Below, piece after piece: positions 29,280-41,379 of a DNA stretch of 64,000 nt; position 1 is the first letter of the stretch, and every line of letters starts with the position of its first letter. Source of the stretch: Macrotis lagotis (Eukaryota; Chordata; Mammalia; Peramelemorphia; Peramelidae); assembly GCF_037893015.1 (NCBI RefSeq), contig NC_133660.1:162558937-162622936 (forward strand), given 5' to 3'. The notes under the pieces are model-generated. The model worked only from the letters and a program-made list of their open reading frames with translations. It searched no databases and was not told where the DNA came from. Made by a program: the position numbers and the translations under genes.

Positions 29280-32215
29280 TCACCTCTATTTTCAAAACAA
29301 AGAAAATAAGATTCTCCATGAATTTAGTCTTATACATATGATAATTTCAAAAGCCCAATGTATACTTTTTACCCATGCTAATGTTATATTAACATATTTA
29401 ATTTCTTCTTCTTAAATCACAGATAATAAATAAGCTACATTGATCTTGCATATAGATATTCCTTTCTATAAACATGAAGAAAAGAACAAACAAACAATGC
29501 CTGTCACAAATTCCTCTGGGTCAAAAACCTGTTGTCAAGTTTTCTCATAACAAATCTTTTCAAATGTAATAGGTTAAATCTCTATACATTCATTATCCAT
29601 TATTGAAACACAATCTTAAATTCTCAAAAAAGTTGTTTAAATCTGTTCTTATACAAAGTTTACTAATTTTTACTACAATATTTCAATTTCATGGATATTC
29701 CCTTTCCTCCCTAGAATTTTGCAACACAGAAAAATTCTTAAGACCAGTTGCTTCTAAAAATCCCTTTTACAATTACAAGATTTTCTTTATACTTCTCTTA
29801 AATTCCAAGTCATATTCAAAATAACCTTAAATCATTTTCTTTTTTAAAGCCTAAAAAAGTTTGCAAATTCTTTTTATCTTTAGTGCAATTCTGACTTCTC
29901 AATGCTCTAACTTATGAGATTTTCTATCCTTACTGACCAACATTTCTTAATATTAGAACATTTTATGTTCTAGGAATTGGAGATTTCCCTCAGTTTGAGA
30001 TATTAAAAGAATATGTACTAATTCTTTACCTTTACTGTTTATCTTTACTCAATCACCCCAGATTTTTTTTTCAGACACATTGAACTATACCCCAAACATA
30101 TTCTGAATTGGTGTTTCCTGATTCCCCTTGTTTAGTAATTCTAAAACTTGATCAAAAGCACACTGACAGTCTATCCTTACAATAGTTTTGGCAGACTGCC
30201 AGTCTCTACCAAGGCCATTCTGTCCCTATCTATTACAGCATTTCCATTAATTCTTTTTCCTCCTATGACTCTGGAGGAGTCATAAAACATTAAAATAAAA
30301 AAAAACCCCTTTTTTTTTACACAAACCCCTTAATTCAGTTTACTTATATCTTCAGATTACTTTGTGCAAAAGATTAAAACATTATAGAATAATAATAACA
30401 TAATAAAAAATTAACATTTACCTAGCAATTGCTTTCATATCAAACTTTTCATCTTAGTGGGTTTATCGCTTTTCCAATCAATTCACTGCCAGATATTGCA
30501 AAAGTAGCACTTTAATGCAATTTTCAGATTATCCTAACCTCATTTAAACATATATCTCCATTTGAACTTTTAACTTTTAAACTACCCTCTTTTTTAAAAT
30601 TGATTTTGAAATCACCTCCCCAAACTCCCAGAATCCCCCCAAATCAATTCTTTTAATTATATAATATCAAACCAGCTCAAATCTTCTGTCTATATGCTTT
30701 AACCAATTTCCATACTTAACAAATGGTTCAAACCCCCAATTGTCTCTATACCTTGATTCTCTTCCCAGTACTTTCAGAACCTCTTACTCAGACTATACAA
30801 CTTACATTTCCCCTTAATATTCTGTTTCACTACTCTTTTTTCATTAACTCTTTTTGATTGTAGTTAATACTGTTCTGAACTAGCTATATAAACCATAGAC
30901 ATGATTCCACTTTCCACAAAACATTTTCCACTCAAAGGATTTAATATTTAACACTTCTTGATTTTAATTGGTAAAACTTTTGAGAAAGCAAACAGCTACT
31001 TAAAAAAAAAAATCTCACAGCCTAATTGGAATATCACCTGCTCCCCTCTTCAGATAGAATAGACCACATAACTTTTCTCATAAATTGGCAGGTTCAAAAT
31101 ATTTCTTGGGGGCTCTTCTGTTCTTGGGTCCCCACTTGTTCCATTATTCTCTGTAAATAACTAACACTACCAGAATCTATACTAATAAACTCCTGAAACT
31201 ATAATATTACCATATCATTCTGGTAAAAGAGTAACTATTAAGTCTCCCTTTTCTGGCATGTCTGTGTAACCAAATTATATACTTTAGAATTAACCTGACT
31301 CTCTTGACTTTCTGGAATGTACTTTCCCAAAACTTTTTCAAATTAAAATAACATTTCTTTCTGTGATTTCTTTATTTAATATATTTGGTAATTTTCATTG
31401 TCTCTTTAACTTCAAAATAAGGTCCCTTTTAATACTTATTTTAGTAAGTCTTCATGAATCAATTCTCTCTATTAGTAATTAGTCCTTTTTCCTTAATAAA
31501 TTCCCTTTTTGCTCCCCTTTTTCCTCTTAAGGTTGAAAGATAACAAAACAAAACAAAGCAAAAAAAAAAAAAAAAACAGGCAAGAGCCCCTGAGAAAAGA
31601 GGCAGGAAAGGGGAGGAGGGAGAGGAGGAGAAAGCCTTCTGGCAACACAGAATCACAGTGAAGAAGCAGAGAAGAGAAAAAGTCAACAGCATTTTATCAT
31701 TTTCTGCACTTTTCCCTTTTTACTTTTGATTTCTTCCCCATTATTAAGTCTAGACCTTAGAGCTCTCAGTTAGTACTTCTGGACCCTTCTGTCTTGTCCC
31801 TATGGCCTCTAACTGATGGGACTTCTTTGGAATCTCTCCCTGCAAATTGTATTAATTGCTTGGGAGTATTCTCCCGGCCCCCCATTTTTTTTTTTTTGCT
31901 CTTATCAAATCAACCTGCAGATTTGATCGGTTGTGGGAGTGGCAAGAGTTGTTCACCCAGAGCCACACCTGGGCTTTTTTACACAAACTTGTGGACCCTG
32001 GTGCCATCCCTGGGTTTTCTTCTGTAGTGGGGCCCATCTCCTTGTAGTGCCGCCCCCGGAGGTCCTCTGGCTTTCATTTTTATTCAAGTTATGTCTCTCT
32101 TTGGGATTCTTCCCTCAATCCTCAAGGGATCTTCCTGGGCACTAAATCACAAGCTGCTGACAATTTCCAGCATGGCACCTGCTTGTGTGTGTGTCCAAGA
32201 GAGTCTTAAGGAGGG
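29280..32215 (-). other. Decayed retroviral interior
   Basis: About 2.9 kb of T-rich (plus strand) sequence with no frame that I can assign to gag, pol or env. An A17-19 run lies at about 31560-31577. It may be the remains of coding sequence or the filler of a nonautonomous element. Confidence 0.5.
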
Positions 32216-32235
32216 GGTTAATTCCCAGAGAACCA
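32216..32235 (-). other. Primer-binding-site candidate
   Basis: Three bases inside the 5' LTR, the minus strand reads TGGTTCTCTG followed by GGAATTAACC. The first ten bases differ at one position from a site complementary to a tRNA-Glu 3' end (TGGTTCCCTG). The remainder is only loosely similar. Confidence 0.55.
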
Positions 32236-32238
32236 AAC

Positions 32239-33069
32239 TGTGTGGTATAAAAATCCACTTAAAAAAATATAGAGACTGCTCTGAGCAAAAAAGAAAGTTT
32301 ATTTTGGCTTTTCTCAAGAAAAGAGCACACTCCAAGTCTCACAAAGGTAGTGAAGATCAAGGAGTTGTCCTGAATTGACAGTAGAGAAAGATTATATGGC
32401 CTAATGCAACCCCCTCCTCCTTCCTATAGTCCATCTCTATCAACTCATTGGTTAGTCTTCAGAGTTTCATTCTACTTGTGAAAATCTACCCCAGTAACAA
32501 TGAAAAGAATGAGATTTTCATAACATATGACCTCACCATCCAGATGGTGAGAATAACCTTCAGGATTATAACTGTTTTATTGAAGTAACAGTCTGCTTAT
32601 TATCAAACAAGAGGTGTCTTATGAGCTTCATTGGAATGAAAGATTTTCCTCATGGGAACAGTCTACTGTTCTCCCAGTTAAGATAGTTTTATCATCAAAC
32701 AGGTGACTAACTAAAAATGCAAGGTCTCTCTGGAAATAATCCACTATCCCCACCCCCATGCAAGATTTCTCTCCCTCTTTCTTCTAAGAATAGGCTAAGA
32801 GTAATAGTCTGTCTTTGTTTTAATGATTTTTAATCCTGAGAGGATTTTGATAGGGATATTAACTCTTTCTATTTTAGGTTTTTTTTTTTTTAGGTTTTTG
32901 CAAGGCAATGGGGTTAAGTGGCTTTCCCAAGGCCACACAGCTAGGTAATTATTAAGTGTCTGAGGTCACATTTGAACTCAGGTCCTCCTGACTCCAGGGC
33001 CGGTGCTCTATCCCCTGTACTACCTAGCCGCCCCAGGATATTAACTCTTAAGAGAGAATATCCCACTCA
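32239..33069 (-). repeat. 5' LTR of the retrovirus
   Basis: Runs on the minus strand from TGAGTGGGATATTC to ...ACCACACA. It contains a TATA-like 'ccatataat' (about 32391-32399) and AATAAA (32298-32303), followed by a T-rich R/U5. One SINE is inserted at 32868-33035. Confidence 0.8.
32854..33049 (-). mobile_element. WSINE1-like SINE with TSD
   Basis: Reverse SINE inserted in the 5' LTR, flanked by 'ggatattaactctt' at 32854-32867 and 33036-33049. Confidence 0.9.
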
Positions 33070-33389
33070 GTGGGGGATTAGGAAAGGCTGTTTGGATTGA
33101 TACTTGTTGGACTGAGTCTTGAAGAAGGCTCAAGTGGAACTTGGAGGGAGTACTTTCTAGATACACTAGTTTCAAGTCAAGTCAGGTCGGTGGCAGCCTT
33201 GTGGTAGATTGTATAAAGGATCATAATTTTCAAACTTTGTCCCGGCTACGCCTCACCCAGCATAGACAGGCCAAGGAATGCATACATTTGCAAATTAGAC
33301 AAATTCTCTGATACAGTCTTCCCTGAGGTAATTCGATTGAATATATTTGTAGTTTATTTTATCAATATGTATGTAATGTAGTATCAATA

Positions 33390-33560
33390 ATGTAAGGAAC
33401 TTCAGCCTCCTGGAAATAGCCCCAGGGTGCCTGGGAATGTTGGCTCCAGGCAGCAGTTTCCTAACTTGCACCCCAGGGAGCACCAAGCACAACTTGGAAG
33501 ATCAACGGGGAGACCTCTGCCAGAGCAAGCATGAAGTCCAGACCCTCAGTGCAGTATTGT
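33390..33560 (+). mobile_element. HAL1/L1 5' UTR fragment
   Basis: 'aaggaacttcagcctcctgg', 'agcaccaagcacaacttgga' and 'gggagacctctgccagag' match the 5' region of the HAL1 at 35130-35260. The fragment is plus orientation and short. Confidence 0.75.
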
Positions 33561-33879
33561 AATGTCATGTGGATGCCAAGAACAGAAGCTGGTAGAAAAT
33601 ATCACTAGCGGCATTGCAGTAGAAAGATTACTCACTTATAAAAGTAAACATAGGGTACCAGCTATTACATCGCACAGCCTTATCCTAAGTTGTCATTAGC
33701 TACAAATATTTACAGCTACTTGATTGGATACCTGAGAGAAGGTGTTGTGCTAGTGTACAAAGAAGAAATGAAATAAGACCTTGAAATGAGATTTCAAAGA
33801 TCTTACAATAAAAAATACTGTTGTAAGCAATAAAAAGTTGTTTCCACACCTGCAGATCTAATCATGAACTAAACAAGGT

Positions 33880-34370
33880 CAGGATGATGTAAGAGTTAAC
33901 TTTTCATAACTGCTTGGACAAACATTTAATCAGGACCCAAGTCAAATAAAGAAGTTACGTTTGCAGTTAGAAAAGAATGAACAAAAACTTGGATAAAGGG
34001 GAAGCTAGTGATGACCTAAGAAAGAATTACACCTGCCTAATAAAGTTTATACATAGTTACTTTGCATGCCCCTCATAAAATTAAACTTCATTTACATAAT
34101 ATGGGATGCATGAAGAGGAGAAAGGAACATATTAAGGAAAAGTATATCAGGAAGATTGTAATCCAGAAGAGAGTAATCTAAACTCTAGAAGGGAGGGGAC
34201 TGAAGGGAATTTTATTTTACAAATCCCATAAAAGCCTTCTCATTTCTTTACCCAATGCTCTCCCTTTGAGGAGTGGAGTCCCATTTCTGGCCAGAATCAT
34301 AGGATTTCTCTAAGTTCTTGCTACAATAAACAGCATCTACTCAACTATGTCAAACCTGTTTCCAACACTA
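33880..34370 (+). mobile_element. Probable solo LTR
   Basis: It begins near 'tgtaagagttaactttt' (33889). It has a TATA-like 'cccataaaagccttc' at about 34225 and AATAAA ('acaataaacagcatctac') at about 34325, and ends '...tttccaaca' near 34368. The spacing fits an LTR promoter and polyadenylation layout. No convincing duplication was found. Confidence 0.55.
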
Positions 34371-35709
34371 TGGTATAAATATATGTGTCCACTATTTCAG
34401 AGAAAGGCAAGAATTCCCTTTTTGCTTGATAACAAATTCAAGAAATGTTTATTAAATGTGAGATACTAAGGGCACAAAAGACAGAAACAGAAAAGCACCT
34501 GTCCTTAGGAATAGCTAACTTTTTTTATTTTTAAAAATCATATATTTTATTTGCTTTTCCAACCACATACAATACATTTACTTTTACCAAAAATTGTTTA
34601 CCAAATTTTACAAAAATTTACCAATTTTTTTTGCAGTATTTTGAGTTTATAATTTCTCCCCTTCTCTCCCTTACCTCCTTCCTCCCAAAAGCAATCCAAT
34701 ATAGGCTTTACATTTGCAACCATGCTAAACATAGATTGAAACTGAACATGTTGTAAGAGAAGAATCAGATCTGAAAGGAAGAAAGAAAACATTAGAGATA
34801 ATAAAATTATACAATTCATTAGACAACTTTTAAAAATTGTAGATAATAAGCTTTGGTCTTCATCCAGTTCTTTTTTGGATAAGATGGTTTTTTCTTTCAC
34901 AAATTCTTTAAAATTGTCTTTGATTTTGGGGAGGAGCCAAGATGGGGGCAGGAGAAGAGCCTCTCCTAGGTGTTCTCTCCAAAATTTTCAAAAAATCTTA
35001 TAATTATGATTCTAACTAAATTTTTGAGAGACAGAACCCACAGAAAGATCCACTGAGGCAATTCTCCAGCCCAAGGTAACTTGGAAAATAATGGAAAAAC
35101 TCTGTTCCACAGGTCAGAGGGGCAGCCCCACCGGAGTAAAGGAAGTTCAGCCTCCTGAGAATAGCCCCTGCACCCAAGGGAGTACCAAGCATAACTTGGA
35201 AGATCAGCAGGGAGACCTCTGTCAGAGAGAGTGTGAAGTCCAGGCCTTCAGTGCAGCCACAGCACTCAGTGAGGCCCCACCATTCAGGGCCACAGCAGCT
35301 TAGATTCAGGAAAGGGAAACAGGCCAAGGGAGCCTGCCAGCTGGAGCCTCCAAGCAGCTGTGCCCTAAGTGCTCAGCCCACCAAAGGTAAGGGAGTAGTG
35401 GGAGACTTCTGAGGTCTGTCCTCTGTCCCTGAAACAGGACTCTGGGGCTCTGACCACATTCAGAACCTGATCGCAGTCTAGGTCCCCCATAGAACAGGGA
35501 CCCCCACTCCCAGCCCTGTGGCAGAGGGATGTGCTTGTGGTCATTCACAGACCAGGAGAACAGTCAGAGCCTTACACACTGTGGTCCTTGTGGGGGTGAT
35601 AAAACTCAAAAGCTCAGGAAGCACCCCCAAATCAGACACAGACTGGGGAAATGAGTAAATAGGAAAAAAAAGGAATCTGACCATTGACAAATACTTTGTC
35701 TATGATCCC

Positions 35710-36300
35710 ATGGAAGATCAAAATACTCAATCTGAAGATGAGGAAGTCCAAGATTCTGCATCAAAAGACTCCAAGAAATATAGAAATTGGGCTCAGGCTA
35801 TGACAGAGCTCAAAAGAGATTTTGAAAATCAAGTAAGGGAGACAGAAGAAAAATTGAGAAAAGAAATGAGAGAGATGCAGGAAAAACATGAAAATGAAGT
35901 CAGCAATTTAGTCAAGGAGAATCAAAAGAAATGCTGAAGAAAATAATGTTAAAAACCAGCTTAGGCCAAATGGATAAAACAGTTCAAAAAAGTTATTGAA
36001 GAGAAGAATGCTTTAAAAAGCAGAATTGGCCAGATGGAAAAGGAGATAAGGAAGCTCTCTGAGGAAAACAAATCCTTCAGATGTAGAGTGGAGCTAAAGG
36101 AAGCTGATGACTTTACAAGAAATCAAGACATAATACTTCAGCACCAGAAGAATGAAAACTTAGAAGAAAATGTGAAACATCTCATTGAAAAAACAATTGA
36201 TCTGGAAAAACAGATTCAGGAAAGATAATTGAAAAATTATTGGGATACCTGAAAGTCATGATCAGGAAAAGAGCCTTGACCTCATTTTTATTTTTTATTT

Positions 36301-36348
<48 letters not shown>

Positions 36349-36840
36349 TTTTTGACCTCATTTAAAAAAAAATTCCTACAGGAAAATTGCCCTGATATCC
36401 TAGAAGCAGGGGGAAAAATAAAAATTGACAGAATCCACCAATTTCCTCTGGAAAGAGATCCAAAAAAACAATCCCCAGGAATTTTATAGCCAAATTCCAG
36501 AACTCTCAAGTCAAAGAGAAAATATTACAAGCAGCTGGAAGGACACAATTCATATATCGTGGAGCTGCAGTCACAATCACACAGGACTTAGCAGCAACTA
36601 CATTAAGGTCTTGTAGGTCTTGGAATATAATATTCTGGAAGGCAAAAGAGTTGGAATACAACTGAGGTTCAACTACCCAGTAAAACTGAACATCCTATTC
36701 CAAGGGAAAAGATGGACTTTCAGTGAAACAGGGGACTTTCAAATGTTTCTGTTGAAATGACCAGAGCTGAACAGAAAGTTTGACCTTCAAGTATAGGACT
36801 AAGGTGAAGCATAGAGAGTGGAGGAGAAGGATAAATTATG
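35710..36840 (+). pseudogene. HAL1 ORF1, broken
   Basis: The frame opens at 35710 (MEDQNTQSEDEEVQDS) and continues into a charged heptad-rich coiled coil, typical of the L1 ORF1 RNA-binding protein. A stop at about 35935 ends it. The coiled coil resumes at 36034-36228 (MEKEIRKLSEENKSF). The RNA-recognition and C-terminal parts follow in shifted frames after the TTTC tract (around 36420-36760). It is not functional. Confidence 0.8.
36276..36363 (-). repeat. Poly(T)/(TTTC)n tract flanked by a 12-bp duplication
   Basis: 36288-36351 is only T-rich and TTTC-repeat sequence. It is bounded by 'ttgacctcattt' at 36276-36287 and 36352-36363. The duplication suggests a retro-inserted poly(A)-type tail with no body. 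Confidence 0.8.
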
Positions 36841-37710
36841 AGGGACTTAATAATGATGAACTGCATGTATTCCTGCATAGAAAAATGATAATGATAATAC
36901 TTATATGAACCTTCTCAAAAGAGCAGGTAGAAGGAGCTTTTATAGATGAAGCACAGGAGAGAACTGAATTTGAAGATATAATATATTGTAAAAATGGAGT
37001 CAATGACTAAAAGGGAAATGTACTGGGAGTAAGAGAAAGGAGAGGTGGAATAGGCTAAGTTATTTCATATAAAAATATTTTTTTTACAGTGAGCTTTTGC
37101 AATGATATGGAAGGGGGAAAGGTGAGGGGGAATGAAGGAATCTTCACTCTCATCAGAAATGGCTCAGAGAGGACACAGTATACACACTCAATAGGGTAAA
37201 GACATCTAAAGAAAAAAGAAGAGAAGGGGGATGGGGAAGGGGGGGATGTGGGTGATCAATGAAAGGGTGGATCATAGGAGAGAATAATCAGTTATAGCAC
37301 ATTTCCTTTTTTACATTTTGCAAGGTGGTCTGTCCAGGACCATGGGGCCTGGTGGTTGCTGGGTCTCTGGGGTGGTATGTGGACTTAGGGCCTCTTGACC
37401 CTATTGTGTCCAATGTGCCACTCAGCTACCCTACAGAACATTTTAGAAGGGGGACAGAGTGAAAGGAGAGAGAAAAATATAATAGATGGAAGTGGGGAGG
37501 AATGGATGGAGGGAATTATAATCAGCAACAGCAACTGTGGAAAAATATGGAAGTAACTTTTGTGATGGACTTATGATAAAGAATGTGATCCACCCAAAAC
37601 AGAGCTGATTATCAGAACACAGACTGAAACATATTTTTTTCTCTTTCTTTTACTTTATGTCTCATGAGGTTTTATATTTTTGTGGGGAAGGGCATATTAT
37701 GTTTACTCTT

Positions 37711-37884
37711 AAGAATATTTTAGGGCGGCTAGGTGGCGTAGTGGATAAAGCACTGGTCCTGGAGTCAGGAGTACCTGGGTTCAAATCTGGTCTCAAACAC
37801 TTAATAATTACCTAGCTGTGTGGCCTTGGGCAAGCCACTTAACCCCATTTGCCTTGCAAAAACCTAAAAAAAAGAATATTTTAG
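37711..37884 (+). mobile_element. WSINE1-like SINE with TSD
   Basis: SINE 37724-37871 flanked by a perfect 13-bp duplication 'aagaatattttag' at 37711-37723 and 37872-37884. It inserted into the HAL1 tail. Confidence 0.92.
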
Positions 37885-38579
37885 TAATGTGTAAATAAAA
37901 AAATAAAGAGAATATTTAAATAAAGAAAAAGAATAAAAAAAATTGTCTTAGATTATTGTACTGCTGAAATAAACAAGTCCATAATGGTTAATAATTGCTT
38001 CATGTTGTTAATGTGCATAATGTTCTTCTGGTTCTGCTTGCTTCACTTAGCAATAATTCATGCAAGTCTTTCCAGGCTTTTCTAAAATTCCATCCCTCAT
38101 GATTTATTACAGAATAGTGCTATATATATATACTACAATTTGTTCAGTTATTCTGCAATTGATGGGCATTCCCTCAATTTCCAATTCTTTGCCACTATAA
38201 GAAGAGCTGTTATGAATATTTTTGTACATGTAGGATTTTTGTCCTTTTTCATCATCTCTTCAGGATACAGACCCAGTAGTGGTCATGCTGGATCAAAGAA
38301 TATGCACAGTATTTATTGTTCTTTGAGCATAATTCCAAATTGCTCTCCAGAAAGGTTGATCAACAACTAACATTTATTGACATTAAACACTGCACAGAAC
38401 ATCACATTTGAACCTGTGATGTACATTCATTTTGTTTTAGGGGAAAGTGAAGTTGATTAAAGTTGAGTGACTTACTCTTGTTCACACAACCCCTAAGGAT
38501 CAGAAGCAGAATTTACACCAAAAATCTCTTCTTATCTCAGACTCAGGACTCTTTTCAACAAACAATTGATTAGTTATAG

Positions 38580-40600
38580 AAGGTAGAAGAGAAGAAAGGG
38601 TCAAGGATGATTCTGAAGTAGTAACCCTGGGTGACTAAGAGAATGATGGAATCCTCAATAAAGGGGTAAATAATGCTTACCTGGGAAAATGCTAGGTTCC
38701 ATTTTGGATGCTATCTAGAAGGCAGGTAGGGATGTTTTACTACTATTTGAGAAAGAGATTAGGTTGGATATATAGATTTTGGATTCATTTGCAAAGAGAT
38801 GAGCCCATGAGGGCAGATAAGATCACTAAAATAGAGTGCATAGAGAACAAAAGGGGGTTCAAGTCAGAGAAAGGCATGTAATGCAAGATCTGTTTTCTCC
38901 TGAGTGTGCTGGATCCTAATCAGATATTTCCCATGCTGCTCTTGAGCCAGAATGCCAGGTTCAAAGGTTCTCAAATCTTCTAAAAACTTCTTGATGAGTG
39001 AATTCGGTGTCAGAAGTGAACTATGTTTTGTTGCCTACACTTCTTTGCCTGTTCACAGGGGTAATTTATATCATGGGGTTAAGAAAACAGGACTGTGTGT
39101 TTCCCAAAACTCCTGGGTTTGAAATGGTTTATGTACTGCCTAGAAACTGATTGGTTATAAGAAAGACTGTAAACTTGCAACTAATTAGTAAATGGTTTTT
39201 GATGTATTATTACTTTTTAAAATTCTGATACATGGGTAACCTATCAGATTACTTGCTATCTTTGGGAGAAGGGAGGGAGAGAGCAATATTTGGAACTCAA
39301 AAATCTTATAAAAATGAAAGTTGACAACTACCTTTACATATAATTTGAGGGAAAACACTAAGGCAAAAAAAATGAAATCCTTTGCTAAGAATAAAATGCT
39401 GTATTCAGGAATCATTTGTGTTTGGTATTTTTGTGATGGATGGGCCTATTATAACTTTAAATTACCTAACTTAAACTTTCCCTGCTCCACTATATCAGTT
39501 ATATGACTTGTCACAGTGAGTTTCTGGTAGGTTGGGGCTAGAACTATTCAGATTAGGTTCACATTAATCCACACTCTTTATAGTAATGTGCTATTACAGT
39601 CTCCTAGATTGAGGTAGAACTAAGGAAACATGGTTGTCTGTTGTGAGAACCAGACAGGTCAGGACAGTAATTCTGCTTGGCTGGGCCAGGGTGGGAAGAA
39701 TGCCATACTATAAGAATGAGTTTGGGATTCAGCCAGAGTATTTTTTGCTGAACAGGATTAGTTAGTGGCTTACAGCACCACCAGATGGTTAAACGTGAAA
39801 TGAAAATAATTATGTTTCCTACTTCACAGGTTTATTATAAGGAAAGTGATTTGAAAACTTCAAAACAATGTATAAATATAAACTTATTTTCTAAATAACT
39901 TGTTGCTCTTATAAGACATGCTTGCTGATTAGTTGATTTGTTCCTTCATTGCAAGGGAACACTGATTTCTTTTTCTTGAGAATATAGCTCCTAAATTTAA
40001 ATCTCTAGCTCATTTCTCTCTGAAAGTTAGCTGGTAGATATAGTAGGTTTAGAAGAGGGGGATTTTTTGGTTGTTGTTTTTAGGATAAGAAAGATTTGAT
40101 GTTATTTATATGAAGAAATTGAATAGGAAGGAGATATTGAAAATACAAAAGAGAAGGTGAACCTTTGCTTGAGCAAAGTTGTAGAGGGCAGGGTATGACC
40201 TCCAGGGTATCAGTAAAGGTTACCTTTGACAAAAGTAGAGGGAACTAAAAGCTTAAAAAGAGAAGACAAACTTATGTATTATGTCATTTTTTCCTCTCTA
40301 ATTTATTTCTTCTATTTGTATTTGATTCTTCTTTCACAATATGATTAATAGGGTCCTAAGTTTAGTATGTTATATGTGTAGAGCCTGTATTAGATTGCTT
40401 TCTGTTAGGGAGAGGAGGGAGAGAAAGGAAGGAGGGAGAAAAATGTAAAACTCAGCCTAGTAAAAAAATGATTGATGAAAACTAGTTTCATGTAGTTGAA
40501 AAAACAAATTAAAAAAGAATAGAAGACAAAGTTTGGATCATTCTTGAAGAATGGGATTATTAATAAGGACAGATAAAGGAACCATCTTATAGCAGTGAAA
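38580..40600. other. Old repeats and unassigned AT-rich DNA
   Basis: 38580-38880 weakly resembles the dispersed repeat at 62100-62660. 39190-39360 and 40270-40520 end like old L1-type 3' tails in plus orientation ('atcttataaaaatgaaagtt', 'gggagaaaaatgtaaaactc'). No gene is visible. Confidence 0.4.
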
Positions 40601-41379
40601 GTTAAAATTAGACAATTTCTTTTTTCTTTTTTTTCTGGAAAAATTTTATTTATTTTGAATTTTACATTTTTTTCCCTCTAATCTTGCCCCCTTCCCCACA
40701 GAAGGCAGTCTGTTAGTCTTTACATTGTTTCCATGGTATGCATTGATCTAAGGTGAATGTGGTGAGAGAGAAATCATATCCTCAAGGAAGAAGCATAAAA
40801 GTATGAGATATAGCAAAATTACATAAGATAACATTTTTTTAAAAAATTAAAGGTAATAGTCTTTGGTCTTTGTTCAAACTCCACAATTCTTTCTCTGGAT
40901 GCAGATGGCATTCTCCATCGCAGATACTCCCAAATTGTGCCTGATTGTTGCACTGTTAGAATGAGCAAGTCCATTAAGGTTGACTGCCACCCCCATGTTG
41001 CTTTTAGGGTGAACAATGTTCTGGTTCTGCTCATCTCGCTCAGCATCAGTTCATGCAAATCCTTCCAGGCTTCCCTGAATTCCCAAACATCCTGCTTTCT
41101 AATAGAACAATAGTGTTCCATCACATACATATACCACAGTTTATTAAGCCATTCCCCAACCAATGGACATTCACTCAATTTCCAATTCTTTGCCACCACA
41201 AACAGGGCTGCTGTGAATATTTTTTGTACAAGTGATGTTTTTACCCCTTTTCATAATCTCTTCAGGGTATAGACCCAGTAGTGGTATTACTGGATTAAAG
41301 GGAATGCATATTTTTGTTGCCTTTTGGGCATAATTCCAAATTGCTCTCCAGAAAGGTGGGATGAGTTCACAGCTCCACT

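Larger units (their letters stand above)
25861..33069 (-). mobile_element. Endogenous retrovirus, minus strand, non-coding interior
   Basis: Two related LTRs in the same orientation bracket 4.7 kb: a 5' LTR at 32239-33069 and a 3' LTR at 25861-27529. Next to the 5' LTR is a primer-binding-site candidate (32216-32235). Next to the 3' LTR is a polypurine tract (27531-27544, minus strand). Both LTRs have the TG start at their U3 end. The interior holds SINEs, a palindrome and AT-rich decayed sequence, with no recognisable gag, pol or env frame. The short hydrophobic minus frame at 31459-31692 and the frame at 31852-32037 are not identifiable. Target-site duplication could not be settled. Confidence 0.8.
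34911..37954 (+). mobile_element. Nearly complete HAL1 (ORF1-only LINE) with TSD
   Basis: Element 34926-37939 starts with the L1-type 'ggggaggagccaagatgggg', contains a broken ORF1 and has an L1-like spacer and tail, but no ORF2 at all. It ends in an A-rich tail. The flanks 'aaattgtctttgatt' (34911-34925) and 'aaattgtcttagatt' (37940-37954) match at 14 of 15. A SINE (37724-37871) and a T/TTTC tract are inserted in it, and an older SINE-like patch lies at about 37305-37435. Confidence 0.8.
34515..38380 (-). mobile_element. Old L1 3' end split by a HAL1
   Basis: The parts 34515-34910 and 37955-38380 are consecutive pieces of an L1 3' region in minus orientation. Compare 'aaacaagtccataatggtta', 'catgcaagtctttccaggct' and 'ttgctctccagaaaggttga' with 40960-41360. 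A plus-strand HAL1 with TSD lies between. Confidence 0.8.

Noticed and set aside
31459..31692. Hydrophobic minus-strand frame beginning like a signal peptide
   Set aside because: The frame includes a translated A/T homopolymer (poly-Phe) and short CT-rich DNA in the decayed retroviral interior. The hydrophobicity follows from composition, so I did not call it an env or other gene.
33061..33080. Target-site duplication of the provirus
   Set aside because: Flanks 'cggggg' (25855-25860) and 'gtgggg' (33070-33075) agree at only four of six G-rich positions, too weak to claim.
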